From the NCBI GenBank assembly GCA_016301965.1, contig JAEDOO010000019.1:1-20820 (forward strand): a stretch of DNA of 20,820 nucleotides, in the 5' to 3' direction. The notes below the pieces were generated by a model. It did no database searches and had not been told where the DNA came from. It saw only the letters and a list, made by a program, of their open reading frames with translations. The position numbers and the translations under genes were made by a program. Shown here piece by piece: positions 1-7,236 of this stretch. Position 1 is the first letter of the stretch; the number at the start of each line of letters is the position of its first letter. This DNA comes from Lachnospiraceae bacterium. Lineage in GTDB: Bacteria; Bacillota; Clostridia; Lachnospirales; Lachnospiraceae.

Positions 1-204
1 GCTGGCGCCGGATCCTGCTGGCGGTGTATGTCTGGTTTCAAACAATCAAGGTGCGCCCTTAGCTTCGGTGAAATCCACGCCTTACGGAGACTTGCACGCG
101 AGCTCGCTTATGCGAGCGTGCTAGTCGCAGTTAGGCGTTAGTTCACCGAAGCGTTGCACCTGTTTGAAACCAGACATACACCGCCAGCAGGATCCGTCGC
201 CAGC
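1..204. repeat. 204-bp near-perfect palindrome (giant inverted repeat) downstream of infA
   Basis: The outer arms 1-44 and 161-204 are reverse complements with one mismatch (position 8). Further in, GGTGC and GCTTCGGTGAA (50-72) pair with 142-160 around a small bulge, CGCCT (78-82) pairs with AGGCG (133-137), GACT and GCAC pair with GTGC and AGTC, and the apex is GCTCGC-TTAT-GCGAGC near 101-116. Transcribed on either strand this would fold into a rod of about 90 base pairs. No gene is seen in it. It sits where rpmJ or rpsM would be expected to follow infA. The left arm begins at the first base of the window, so the element may be longer. Confidence 0.85.
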
Positions 205-226
205 CCGTCAATCTTCCACACACAAA

Positions 227-259
227 ACTCCGGAACCCACCCAAAGCAGATCCCGGAGT
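227..259 (-). terminator. Possible weak hairpin terminator after infA
   Basis: ACTCCGG (227-233) and CCGGAGT (253-259) pair around a 19-nt loop. Read on the minus strand the stem is followed by TTTTGTGTGT, a poor U-tract. It lies 17 nt past the infA stop. The loop is long and the T-run is interrupted, so it may be a simple hairpin rather than a working terminator. Confidence 0.3.
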
Positions 260-276
260 CAACCAGCCAACTATAT

Positions 277-495
277 TTATTTATCTCGCCAAATAATACG
301 TCCTTTAGTCAGATCATAGGGGCTAAGTTCCAAAGTCACCTTATCACCCGGCAGAATACGGATAAAATTCATCCGCAGCTTTCCGCTGATATGAGCCAGC
401 ACCACATGCTTATTCTCCAACTCAACCTTAAACATGGCATTCGGCAGCTTCTCCAGTACTGTACCTTCAACCTCAATCACATCTGTTTTAGACAT
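277..495 (-). CDS. infA: Translation initiation factor IF-1
   Basis: A 72-residue protein of the usual IF-1 length, made of one S1-like OB fold. It binds the A site of the 30S subunit during initiation, together with IF-2 and IF-3. The family signature is clear: MSKTDVIEVEGTVLEKLPNA at the start, then HISGKLRMNFIRILPGD and LSPYDLTKGRI. The start at 495 is preferred over an in-frame ATG at 507 because GGAGG (501-505) lies 5 nt before it and the upstream ATG lies at the 5' edge of that ribosome binding site. It follows map by 13 nt. No KOW-domain gene lies between map and infA, although some Clostridia have one there. Downstream is the 204-bp palindrome rather than rpmJ. Confidence 0.96.
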   Translation of the reverse strand: MSKTDVIEVEGTVLEKLPNAMFKVELENKHVVLAHISGKLRMNFIRILPGDKVTLELSPYDLTKGRIIWRDK

Positions 496-508
496 AAAAA
501 CCTCCAAA

Positions 509-1267
509 TTATTTAAGTGTAAGTGTCAATATTTCCGGTTCACCATCTGTGATCAGAACCGTGTTTTCATAATGAGCGGCCAGGGACTCATCCTCAGTCA
601 CCACTGTCCAGTCATCATCCAGCCAGCAAACCTCCGGACGTCCCATGGTGATCATGGGCTCGATAGCCAGCGTCATTCCCGGCTGTAAGCGAATACCTTT
701 ACTTCTCTGTGGGAAGTTCGGAATCTGCGGATCCTCATGCAGGCTGGTGCCAATGCCATGACCTACAAGATCACGAACCACACCATAACCAAAACTCTGA
801 GCATAGTTTCCTATGGCATTGGAAATATCATGCAAATGATTTCCCGCCTTTGCAAACTTAATACCTTCAAAGAAACTCTGCTTCGTAACATCCATCAGCT
901 TCTGGGCCTCCGGGCTCACCTGCCCGACACCATAGGTTCTGGCTGCGTCAGAATGATACCCTTTGTAGATCAGGCCGGCATCCAGACTGACAATATCGCC
1001 CTCCTGCAAGATCCGATGTTTGTTCGGAATACCATGCACCACTTCATCATTGACAGATACACAAATGGATGCGGGATATCCATTATAATTTTTGAAATTG
1101 GGGATACCGCCAAGGCTGCGAATACGCTTTTCTCCGTAACGGTCGATATCCAGAGTTGAGATTCCCGGTTTAATAATATCTGCCAGTTCGTTATGCACGA
1201 TCTCCAGCAGTCGACAGGATTCTCTCATCAGCTCAATTTCTCTGGCAGATTTAATTGTAACTGACAT
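509..1267 (-). CDS. map: Methionine aminopeptidase, type I
   Basis: A 252-residue cytoplasmic metalloprotease that removes the initiator methionine from new proteins. The expected metal ligands of the pita-bread fold can all be placed: D96 (in SLDAG), D107 (HSDAARTY), H170 (GHGIG), E203 (AIEPM) and E234 (AHYENTVLIT). The conserved H177 lies in HEDPQIPNF. There is no N-terminal zinc-finger or SH3-binding extension, so this is the short bacterial type Ia form. The gene begins 2 nt after the adk stop, with only a weak ribosome binding site (AGGTGA), which suggests translational coupling to adk. infA follows 13 nt later. Confidence 0.97.
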   Translation of the reverse strand: MSVTIKSAREIELMRESCRLLEIVHNELADIIKPGISTLDIDRYGEKRIRSLGGIPNFKNYNGYPASICVSVNDEVVHGIPNKHRILQEGDIVSLDAGLIYKGYHSDAARTYGVGQVSPEAQKLMDVTKQSFFEGIKFAKAGNHLHDISNAIGNYAQSFGYGVVRDLVGHGIGTSLHEDPQIPNFPQRSKGIRLQPGMTLAIEPMITMGRPEVCWLDDDWTVVTEDESLAAHYENTVLITDGEPEILTLTLK

Positions 1268-1269
1268 TA

Positions 1270-1914
1270 TTATTCACCTAACAGGTCCACGATGGCGGCA
1301 AATACATCATCCATGTCTTTTGTGCCGTCAACTTCCGCAAGCTTACCTGCTTTTGTATAATAATCGATGAGCGGCTGTGTCTGCTCATGGTATACATCCA
1401 GACGTTTCTGTACAGTCTCCGGTTTATCATCATCGCGAAGAACCAGCTCAGCTCCACAGGTATCGCAGACACCTTCCTGTTTCGGCGGATTGAATTCCAC
1501 ATGATATGTGGCACCACAGCCCAGGCAAGCGCGGCGTCCACCCATACGATTTAAGATATTTGCGTCCGGAACTTCCACATTAATGGCATAGTCAATGCCT
1601 GTGCCCAGCTTTTCCAATGCAGCCGTAAGAGCTTCTGCCTGCGGAATCGTACGCGGAAATCCATCCAGCACATATCCTTTCTCACAGTCACTCTGCTGAA
1701 TACGGTCTACAACAAGATCACAAACCAGTTCATCCGGAACAAGCAGTCCCTGATCCATATAAGTCTGTGCCTTTTTGCCAAGTTCAGTACCGTTCTTGAT
1801 ATTTGCACGGAAAATATCTCCTGTGGAAATATGCGGAATACCGTATTTGGCGGCGATTCTTTTGGCCTGTGTACCTTTACCGGCACCAGGTGCACCCAGC
1901 ATGATAAGCTTCAT
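1270..1914 (-). CDS. adk: Adenylate kinase, zinc-containing long form
   Basis: A 214-residue enzyme that interconverts ATP plus AMP with two ADP. The P-loop GAPGAGKGTQ is at residues 7-16, the NMP-binding region follows (STGDIFR), and LDGFPRT is at about 83-89. The LID carries four cysteines, C130, C133, C150 and C153, in the CxxC...CxxC pattern that binds structural zinc in Gram-positive enzymes. A strong ribosome binding site (AGGAGAGG) precedes ATG. A good sigma-A promoter lies directly upstream (1933-1962), so adk-map-infA can probably be transcribed separately from the ribosomal genes. The secY-adk-map order is common in Firmicutes. Confidence 0.97.
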   Translation of the reverse strand: MKLIMLGAPGAGKGTQAKRIAAKYGIPHISTGDIFRANIKNGTELGKKAQTYMDQGLLVPDELVCDLVVDRIQQSDCEKGYVLDGFPRTIPQAEALTAALEKLGTGIDYAINVEVPDANILNRMGGRRACLGCGATYHVEFNPPKQEGVCDTCGAELVLRDDDKPETVQKRLDVYHEQTQPLIDYYTKAGKLAEVDGTKDMDDVFAAIVDLLGE

Positions 1915-1932
1915 AGTACCTCTCCTTTACAT

Positions 1933-1962
1933 ATTATATTTTTTCAGACTCACGTCTGACAA
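1933..1962 (-). promoter_or_regulatory. Internal promoter for adk-map-infA
   Basis: On the minus strand TTGTCA (1957-1962) and a perfect TATAAT (1933-1938) are separated by 18 nt. Transcription would begin about 11-12 nt before the adk ATG, giving a very short leader that still contains the AGGAG site. A small stem (TCAGAC-GTGA-GTCTGA, 1944-1959) overlaps the spacer and -35 box and could be an operator-like palindrome. The call rests on sequence only. Confidence 0.55.
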
Positions 1963-1977
1963 TTACATATGCACGTT

Positions 1978-2006
1978 AAGGTTGTGATGGAAACCACCAC
2001 AACCTT
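1978..2006 (-). other. Strong hairpin between secY and adk
   Basis: In minus-strand RNA AAGGUUGUGGUGG pairs with CCAUCACAACCUU over 13 bp (one G-U wobble) around a UUU loop. On the plus strand the wobble becomes a C-A mismatch, so the fold favours the secY-adk transcript. No U-tract follows it on the minus strand, so it is more likely a 3'-end stabiliser or processing site for the secY mRNA than a terminator. Confidence 0.6.
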
Positions 2007-2010
2007 ACTT

Positions 2011-3324
2011 TTAATCGTTCAAAAATCCTCTGTAATTTCTAACGAGCATCATAGACTCAAGCTGATTCATAGTTTCCAGCACAACGCTGACAACGATGAT
2101 CAAGGATGTTCCGCCGAAGGACACATCCGCACCGAAGACACCGTTAAAGAAGAATGGAATAACAGCGATGATCGTCAGACCCACAGCACCAATAAAAATG
2201 ATGTAGTTCAGTACATTCTGCAGGTAATCTACAGTAGGCTTGCCCGGACGGATACCCGGAATAAAGCCACCCTGCTTCTTCATATTATCCGCAACTTCCA
2301 ACGGATTGAAAGTAATGGAGGTATAGAAGTAAGCAAAAAAGATCAGCAATACAATGTAGATCACCAGACCAATGGAATATACCGGATTCGTCAGACTGAA
2401 CCAGTTGTTGGAATTCAGTGTGTTCAGGATCTGCGCACCGATACCGGTTCCCTGGTAACCGGCAAAGCTGGCGATAATATTCGGCAGTGACATTAAGGTC
2501 GAAGCGAAAATTACCGGCATAACACCTGCTGTATTGACTTTCAGCGGAATGTTCGTAGACTGACCGCCGAACATCTTTCTGCCCTGCATCTTTTTGGAGT
2601 ACTGTACCGGAATTCTTCTGATAGCATCGTTAAGAATAACGACCAGAACAACCATTCCAATAATAATGGCAGCAATGATCAGCATAGCCAGTGCTCCTCT
2701 GGCAATGGTTTTACCCTTAACAAAAGTCTCAAACAGGCTGACAAGGTCTGAAGGAATACGGGATACAATGTTAATGATCAGGACGATCGAAATACCATTC
2801 CCGATACCCTTCTCGTTGATCTGCTCACCAACCCACATCAGGAACGCGGAACCAGCTGTAAGAGAAGCAATAACCACGATCACGCTTATAGCATTCATGT
2901 CAGTGATCAGACCCTGTCTGCCAAAACCAATCGTCATAGCCACACCCTCTAACAGAGCCAGTGCAACTGTGACATAACGGGTAAGAGCAACCAGTTTCTT
3001 ACGACCATCTTCACCATCTTTCTGCATTTCTTCCAGTGCCGGAATAGCAATAGTAAGAAGCTGGATAATGATGGAAGATGTAATATAGGGTGTAATATTA
3101 AGCGCAAAAATCGAGAAAGAGGAGAAGGATCCTCCGGTGAATGCATCCAGGAAGTTGAATGCATCACCGGTCTGACTCTCAAACCACTCTTTGAAGAAAT
3201 CACTGTTTACACCCGGAACCGGCAGCTGCGTACCGATACGTACGACTACCAGCATCAGCAGAACATAGAAAAGTCTGCGTCTGATTTCTTTAACTCGAAA
3301 TGCGTTTCTGAGTGTCTCGAACAT
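2011..3324 (-). CDS. secY: Preprotein translocase subunit SecY
   Basis: A 437-residue integral membrane protein with about ten hydrophobic segments. It forms the protein-conducting channel of the Sec system with SecE and SecG and is driven by SecA. Visible family features are PVPGV at 35-39, the plug and second-helix region ALNITPYITSSIIIQLL (74-90), the cytoplasmic C4 loop with RIPVQYSKK (237-245), and the C5 loop GIRPGKPT (357-364), which contacts SecA and ribosomes. The start codon overlaps the rplO stop by one base (TAATG), so its translation is probably coupled to L15. It is the last spc gene before the internal adk promoter. Confidence 0.97.
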   Translation of the reverse strand: MFETLRNAFRVKEIRRRLFYVLLMLVVVRIGTQLPVPGVNSDFFKEWFESQTGDAFNFLDAFTGGSFSSFSIFALNITPYITSSIIIQLLTIAIPALEEMQKDGEDGRKKLVALTRYVTVALALLEGVAMTIGFGRQGLITDMNAISVIVVIASLTAGSAFLMWVGEQINEKGIGNGISIVLIINIVSRIPSDLVSLFETFVKGKTIARGALAMLIIAAIIIGMVVLVVILNDAIRRIPVQYSKKMQGRKMFGGQSTNIPLKVNTAGVMPVIFASTLMSLPNIIASFAGYQGTGIGAQILNTLNSNNWFSLTNPVYSIGLVIYIVLLIFFAYFYTSITFNPLEVADNMKKQGGFIPGIRPGKPTVDYLQNVLNYIIFIGAVGLTIIAVIPFFFNGVFGADVSFGGTSLIIVVSVVLETMNQLESMMLVRNYRGFLND

Positions 3325-3764
3325 TAGATCACCTCAACAGTACCGCCTACAGCTTCAATTTTCTCTTTGGCAGATGCGCTGAACGCATTTGCCTTAACAT
3401 TCAGTTTCTTAGTCAGCTCGCCGCCGCCAAGAATCTTAACGCCGTCTTTCACAGCGGAAATTGCACCGCTCTCCAGGAGCAGCTCTACAGTAACATCTGT
3501 ATTATCTTCAAATCTGTTCAGAACATCTACATTGATGCTGATGATTTCTTTTGTATTTCTGTTTGTGAAACCTCTCTTCGGCAGACGTCTGTATAAAGGC
3601 ATCTGTCCACCTTCGAAACCAGGTCTCGGAGCGCCGGAACGAGCCTTCTGACCCTTATGTCCCTTGCCTGCTGTCTTTCCGTTTCCTGAACCGTGTCCAC
3701 GGCCTCTGCGGAAAGCATCACTCTGTCTGGAACCCTCTGCCGGGCTTAAATTTGATAAATCCAT
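3324..3764 (-). CDS. rplO: Large-subunit ribosomal protein uL15
   Basis: A 146-residue protein that binds 23S rRNA late in 50S assembly. The flexible glycine- and basic-rich N-terminus is typical (GRGHGSGNGKTAGKGHKGQ), followed by the conserved GFEGGQMPLYRRLPKRGF. The start MDLSNLSPAEGSRQ at 3764 is chosen because GGAGGT (3771-3776) sits 6 nt before it. A longer frame beginning at 3782 would start upstream of that site. It follows rpmD by 25 nt and overlaps secY by one base. Confidence 0.97.
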   Translation of the reverse strand: MDLSNLSPAEGSRQSDAFRRGRGHGSGNGKTAGKGHKGQKARSGAPRPGFEGGQMPLYRRLPKRGFTNRNTKEIISINVDVLNRFEDNTDVTVELLLESGAISAVKDGVKILGGGELTKKLNVKANAFSASAKEKIEAVGGTVEVI

Positions 3765-3789
3765 GTTGGCACCTCCTTGCAATCTAGAC

Positions 3790-3972
3790 TTAAGCTTCCT
3801 CTACTTTAAGCATGTAGGAAACCTGCTGAATCATACCTCTTGTAGCTGCATTATTCGGCAGCTCAACAGTTTTATTCACTTTCTTCAGTCCCAGAGCCTC
3901 TACGGTTCTTTTATGTTTCGGAACTGCACCGATCGGTGATTTTACTAATGTAACTTTCAATGTATCTGCCAT
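3790..3972 (-). CDS. rpmD: Large-subunit ribosomal protein uL30
   Basis: A 60-residue ribosomal protein of normal bacterial length. The recognisable core is SPIGAVPKHKRTVEALGL, followed by NAATRGMIQQVSYML. The start MADTLKVTLV at 3972 is supported by AGGAGG at 3981-3986, about 8 nt upstream. A 15-residue longer frame exists, but it would begin inside rpsE and lacks its own site. The ribosome binding site overlaps the rpsE stop codon. Confidence 0.96.
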   Translation of the reverse strand: MADTLKVTLVKSPIGAVPKHKRTVEALGLKKVNKTVELPNNAATRGMIQQVSYMLKVEEA

Positions 3973-3985
3973 TTCTGATATCCTC

Positions 3986-4495
3986 CTATGCGTAGATCTC
4001 ATCAACAGATTTGCCACGAAGCTTAGCTACAGCTTCCGGAGTCTTTAACTGAGAAAGTCCGTTGATTGTAGCCAGAACTACGTTCTGTTTGTTGTTGGAA
4101 CCAAGAGATTTGGTACGGATGTTCTTGATACCAGCCAGCTCAACTACGGCACGAGCCGGACCACCGGCGATGATACCAGTACCTTCCGGAGCCTTCTTCA
4201 GAAGTACTTCGGAGCTTCCGTATACACCGATGATATCGTGGGTGATACTGTTATTCTCATCTCTGGCAACCTCTACCAGTTTCTTCATAGCATCTTCTTT
4301 TCCTTTGCGGATAGCTTCCGGAATTTCTGTTGCTTTACCAAGGCCAGCACCTACATGACCATTGTTGTCGCCTACAACAACCAGGGCAGTGAAGCGCATG
4401 GTACGTCCACCTTTAACGGTTTTAGAAACACGTTTGATGGCAACTAATTTGTCCTCCAGCTCGAACTGAGCGGGATCAATGATTGTTCTCTTCAT
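3986..4495 (-). CDS. rpsE: Small-subunit ribosomal protein uS5
   Basis: A 169-residue protein of the 30S subunit involved in decoding fidelity and mRNA entry. The N-terminal double-stranded-RNA-binding-like domain contains VVVGDNNGHVGAGLGKA. The C-terminal domain contains GIIAGGPARAVVELAGI and IRTKSLGSNNKQN. A strong GGGAGGAG site precedes the ATG. It follows rplR by 17 nt in the canonical spc order. Confidence 0.97.
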   Translation of the reverse strand: MKRTIIDPAQFELEDKLVAIKRVSKTVKGGRTMRFTALVVVGDNNGHVGAGLGKATEIPEAIRKGKEDAMKKLVEVARDENNSITHDIIGVYGSSEVLLKKAPEGTGIIAGGPARAVVELAGIKNIRTKSLGSNNKQNVVLATINGLSQLKTPEAVAKLRGKSVDEIYA

Positions 4496-4512
4496 GTGTT
4501 CTTCTCCTCCCT

Positions 4513-4881
4513 TTAGAATGTCAGTCCGGCTTCTCTGGCTGCATCTGCCAGTGCCTTAACTTTACCCTGATATATAAATCCGCCTCTGTCGAAAACAACG
4601 GAAGTAATACCTGCTTCTACAGCTTTCTTACCAATTACGGTTCCCAGATATGCTGCAGCTGCTACATCGTTGGTATGCTCTAACTCAGCTTTAACTTCCT
4701 TCTGATTTGTGGAAGCGGAAACCAGAGTGTTGCCAACGGTATCATCAATAATCTGAGCATACATATGGTTATTGCTTCTGAAAACAGCCAGACGCGGTCT
4801 CTCAGCAGTACCAACGATATGATTACGTAATCTTCTATGCTTTTTCTGACGAACTTCTGCTCTTGAAACTTTGCTAATCAT
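4513..4881 (-). CDS. rplR: Large-subunit ribosomal protein uL18
   Basis: A 122-residue protein that binds 5S rRNA together with L5 in the central protuberance. Conserved segments are RPRLAVFRSNNHMYAQIIDD and AAYLGTVIGKKAVEAGI, then VVFDRGGFIYQGKVKALADA near the C-terminus. Two nearby ATGs exist. The one at 4881 lies 8 nt after GGAGG, whereas the one at 4887 lies only 2 nt after it, so 4881 is preferred. Confidence 0.96.
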   Translation of the reverse strand: MISKVSRAEVRQKKHRRLRNHIVGTAERPRLAVFRSNNHMYAQIIDDTVGNTLVSASTNQKEVKAELEHTNDVAAAAYLGTVIGKKAVEAGITSVVFDRGGFIYQGKVKALADAAREAGLTF

Positions 4882-4898
4882 ATTCATACCCTCCTTAA

Positions 4899-5438
4899 TT
4901 ATTTCTTACCAGTCTTACCAACTTTACGTCTGATAACTTCATCAACATACTTAATACCTTTACCTTTGTACGGCTCCGGTCTTCTCTTGTCTCTGATCTC
5001 AGCTGCAAACTGGCCAACTTTTTCTTTGTTGATACCCTTAACGGTAATCTTGTTTCCGTCAACGGCTGTCTCGATTCCTTCCGGATCGATCATCTCAACT
5101 ACGTGAGAATAACCCAGGTTCAGAACCAGCTTGTTGCCCTGCTTAGCGGCTCTGTAACCAACACCGTTTACTTCCAGTTCTTTTGTGAAGCCCTGGGAAA
5201 CACCTGTTACCATGTTGTTGATCAGGGTTCTGGTAAGACCATGAAGGGATTTCATCTTCTTCAGATCGTTCGGTCTTGTGACAACGACGGTGTCGTTCTC
5301 TACTTTAATATCCATCTCCGGTGCAAGTACTCTCTCGAGTGTGCCCTTCGGTCCTTTAACGGTAATTTTGTTACCGTCTGCTACTGTTACGGTTACACCA
5401 GCCGGGATAACGACCGGCTGTCTGCCAATACGTGACAT
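4899..5438 (-). CDS. rplF: Large-subunit ribosomal protein uL6
   Basis: A 179-residue protein with two repeated L6 domains. It lies near the sarcin-ricin loop and the factor-binding site of the 50S subunit. Signatures are MSRIGRQPVVIPAGV, KGPKGTL, GYRAAKQGNKLVLNLGYSH and the C-terminal RRPEPYKGKGIKY. AAGGAGG lies upstream of the ATG. Unlike most spc genes it is separated from its upstream neighbour rpsH by 177 nt containing several hairpins, which could make its translation or message stability independently controlled. Confidence 0.97.
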   Translation of the reverse strand: MSRIGRQPVVIPAGVTVTVADGNKITVKGPKGTLERVLAPEMDIKVENDTVVVTRPNDLKKMKSLHGLTRTLINNMVTGVSQGFTKELEVNGVGYRAAKQGNKLVLNLGYSHVVEMIDPEGIETAVDGNKITVKGINKEKVGQFAAEIRDKRRPEPYKGKGIKYVDEVIRRKVGKTGKK

Positions 5439-5615
5439 ATTGTTTTCCTCCTTACTTAGATTTTCGGAAAGGCTCTTTGGTGGCCTTTCTGTTTTCAGTA
5501 GTTACTACTTTGTGAAATATATAGGAAGTTCCTGCTCACCTGCGTTCGCAGGAACGGCCTTCTCACTAAACTCGAGCGGCGCGCTTTGCGCTTGCTCTCG
5601 TTAAGTGTTCAGTGC
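5439..5615 (-). other. Structured 177-nt gap between rpsH and rplF
   Basis: No gene is seen. Three hairpins can be drawn. GAAAGGC/GCCTTTC spans 5467-5489, just before the rplF ribosome binding site. GTTCCTGC/GCAGGAAC spans 5528-5555, with an alternative inner CTGCG-TT-CGCAG. GAGC...GCGC-TTT-GCGC...GCTC spans 5574-5597. None has a U-tract on the minus strand, so they look like processing or protein-binding structures or a small repeat element rather than terminators. Confidence 0.6.
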
Positions 5616-6017
5616 CTACCAAACGAATGCAAGAACTTCGCCGCCGACCTGCAGCTTGCGAGCCTGCTTGTCAGTGATAATGCCCTGGTTTGTGGAAAGG
5701 ATAGCGATACCCAGTCCGCCCAGAACCTTCGGCAGTTCTTCTTTACCTACGTAGATACGCAGACCCGGTTTGGAGATTCTCTTCAGTCCGGTGATGATCT
5801 TTTCGTTCTTATCTGCACCATATTTCAGAGTCAGACGCATTGTCTTGAAGCTGCCTTCCTCGATCAGTTCATACTTCTCAATATATCCCTCATCAACCAG
5901 GATATTTGCGATAGCAATTTTTGTTTTGGATGCCGGAACATCTACGGTGTCATGTTTTGCAGTATTTGCGTTACGGATTCTGGTCAGCATATCTGCAATC
6001 GGATCGCTCATTGTCAT
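5616..6017 (-). CDS. rpsH: Small-subunit ribosomal protein uS8
   Basis: A 133-residue protein that binds helix 21 of 16S rRNA and nucleates part of the 30S platform. The N-terminal MSDPIADMLTRIRNA and the C-terminal STNQGIITDKQAR with GGEVLAFVW are typical. In E. coli S8 also represses spc translation by binding its mRNA; whether that holds here cannot be told. The start at 6017 is 8 nt after GGAGG (6026-6030). The ATG at 6011 is also in frame but is spaced 14 nt away. Confidence 0.96.
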   Translation of the reverse strand: MTMSDPIADMLTRIRNANTAKHDTVDVPASKTKIAIANILVDEGYIEKYELIEEGSFKTMRLTLKYGADKNEKIITGLKRISKPGLRIYVGKEELPKVLGGLGIAILSTNQGIITDKQARKLQVGGEVLAFVW

Positions 6018-6158
6018 GATAGTTTCCTCCTTTTTCATTTAGACTTTTCATGTCTTGACTCACCTCTGTGGGTGAGTATGGTTAATTGTATATGCAAAAA
6101 GTATGTGGGCTCGCTCTCCAGAGGAGAGCATCGCCGCTTTTATACTTTTGGCTTTATT
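6018..6158 (-). other. Structured 141-nt gap between rpsN and rpsH
   Basis: No gene is seen. It holds a 7-bp hairpin ACTCACC/GGTGAGT (6058-6077) and a longer rod at 6097-6149. The rod's core GCTCTCC-AGA-GGAGAGC (6113-6129) is flanked by GGC/GCC and by an outer AAAAGTAT/ATACTTTT stem. The outer stem ends in a short T-run on both strands, so a partial terminator is possible, but essential genes continue downstream. Confidence 0.6.
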
Positions 6159-6344
6159 TTACCAGCTTGCTTTCTTCACACCCGGGATCTGACCTTTGTA
6201 AGCCAGTTCACGGAAGCATACTCTGCAGATACCGTATTTTCTCAGTACGGAATGAGGACGGCCGCAGATTTTGCAGCGGCTGTATTCTCTTGTGGAGAAT
6301 TTCTGTTTGCGCTGCTGTTTGATTTTCATTGAAGTCTTAGCCAT
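6159..6344 (-). CDS. rpsN: Small-subunit ribosomal protein uS14, zinc-binding type Z
   Basis: A 61-residue protein of the 30S head. It is the short zinc-ribbon form: C24 and C27 (CKIC) with C40 and C43 (CRVC) would bind one zinc ion. This is the form expected in the spc operon of Gram-positive bacteria; many of them keep a second, cysteine-free copy elsewhere for zinc shortage. MAKTSMKIKQQRK and the C-terminal GQIPGVKKASW fit the family. The ATG follows GGAGAG and lies 15 nt after rplE. Confidence 0.97.
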   Translation of the reverse strand: MAKTSMKIKQQRKQKFSTREYSRCKICGRPHSVLRKYGICRVCFRELAYKGQIPGVKKASW

Positions 6345-6359
6345 GTTTTCTCTCCTCCA

Positions 6360-6899
6360 TTATTTGGCAAACGGCATATTGAACAGTCTCAATAATTCGC
6401 GTGCCTCTTCGTCAGTCTTTGCTGTTGTAACAAAGATAACATCCATACCTCTTACTTTATCTACCTTATCGTACTCGATCTCCGGGAAGATAAGCTGCTC
6501 TTTGATACCCAGAGCATAGTTTCCTCTGCCGTCGAAAGCATTCGGATTAACACCGCGGAAGTCACGTACACGGGGAAGAGCCAGATTGATCAGACGATCA
6601 GCGAACTCGTACATCTTCTCTCCTCTTAAAGTAACTTTGCAGCCGATCGGCATATTCTCTCTGATTTTGAAGTTAGCAACAGACTTCTTAGCTCTGGTAA
6701 CAACAGCCTTCTGGCCTGTGATGGTTTCCATATCACTTACAGCGGCATCCAGAAGCTTAGCATTCTCTTTTGCTTCGCCAACACCCATGTTTACAACAAT
6801 CTTAGCGAGTTTCGGCACTTCCATGATATTTTTGTAACCGAACTTTTTGATCATTGCGTCAACGATCTCATTCTGGTATGTTTCTTTTAATCTACTCAC
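6360..6899 (-). CDS. rplE: Large-subunit ribosomal protein uL5
   Basis: A 179-residue 5S rRNA-binding protein of the central protuberance that contacts the P-site tRNA. Conserved stretches include MEVPKLAKIVVNMGVGEA, GQKAVVTRAKKSVANFKIR and RDFRGVNPNAFDGRGNYALG. The start codon is GTG (6897-6899), preceded by GAGGAGG about 8 nt away. It lies 20 nt after rplX and 15 nt before rpsN. Confidence 0.97.
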   Translation of the reverse strand: MSRLKETYQNEIVDAMIKKFGYKNIMEVPKLAKIVVNMGVGEAKENAKLLDAAVSDMETITGQKAVVTRAKKSVANFKIRENMPIGCKVTLRGEKMYEFADRLINLALPRVRDFRGVNPNAFDGRGNYALGIKEQLIFPEIEYDKVDKVRGMDVIFVTTAKTDEEARELLRLFNMPFAK

Positions 6900-6919
6900 G
6901 ATCTTAGCCTCCTCTCTTA

Positions 6920-7222
6920 TTAGTCGATAACCTCTCCGGTCTTCTTAGCAACACGGACTTTTTTACCATCTTCTACTTTGTAGCCGATGCGGGTTGCTTT
7001 TCCATTCTGTACGTACATAACGTTGGAAGCATCGATCGGAGCTTCTTTGTTGATGATGCCACCCTGCTGATTGGAAGCAGACGGTTTGGCATGCTTAGTA
7101 ACCATATTTACGCCTTCAACGACAACACGGCCGGTTTTCTTATCTACGGAAAGAACCTTGCCCTCTTTGTCTTTATCTTTTCCGGCGATTACTTTAACGG
7201 TATCACCTGTTTTGATCTTCAT
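6920..7222 (-). CDS. rplX: Large-subunit ribosomal protein uL24
   Basis: A 100-residue assembly-initiator protein of the 50S subunit that binds the 5' end of 23S rRNA. An N-terminal KOW motif (GDTVKVIAGKDKDKEGKVL) is followed by VEGVNMVTKHAKPS and the basic C-terminus. GGAGG precedes ATG. It is 14 nt downstream of rplN. Confidence 0.97.
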   Translation of the reverse strand: MKIKTGDTVKVIAGKDKDKEGKVLSVDKKTGRVVVEGVNMVTKHAKPSASNQQGGIINKEAPIDASNVMYVQNGKATRIGYKVEDGKKVRVAKKTGEVID

Positions 7223-7236
7223 CTAGCTGATCCTCC

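Noticed and set aside
154..516. 120-codon plus-strand frame at the left end
   Set aside because: It runs through the palindrome and antisense to infA, with no ribosome binding site.
1944..1959. Small palindrome TCAGAC/GTCTGA as a secY terminator
   Set aside because: On the minus strand it is followed by As, not Ts, and it lies within the adk promoter.
5586..6332. 248-codon plus-strand open frame
   Set aside because: It lies antisense to rpsH and rpsN and across their structured gap; the ribosomal genes are certain.
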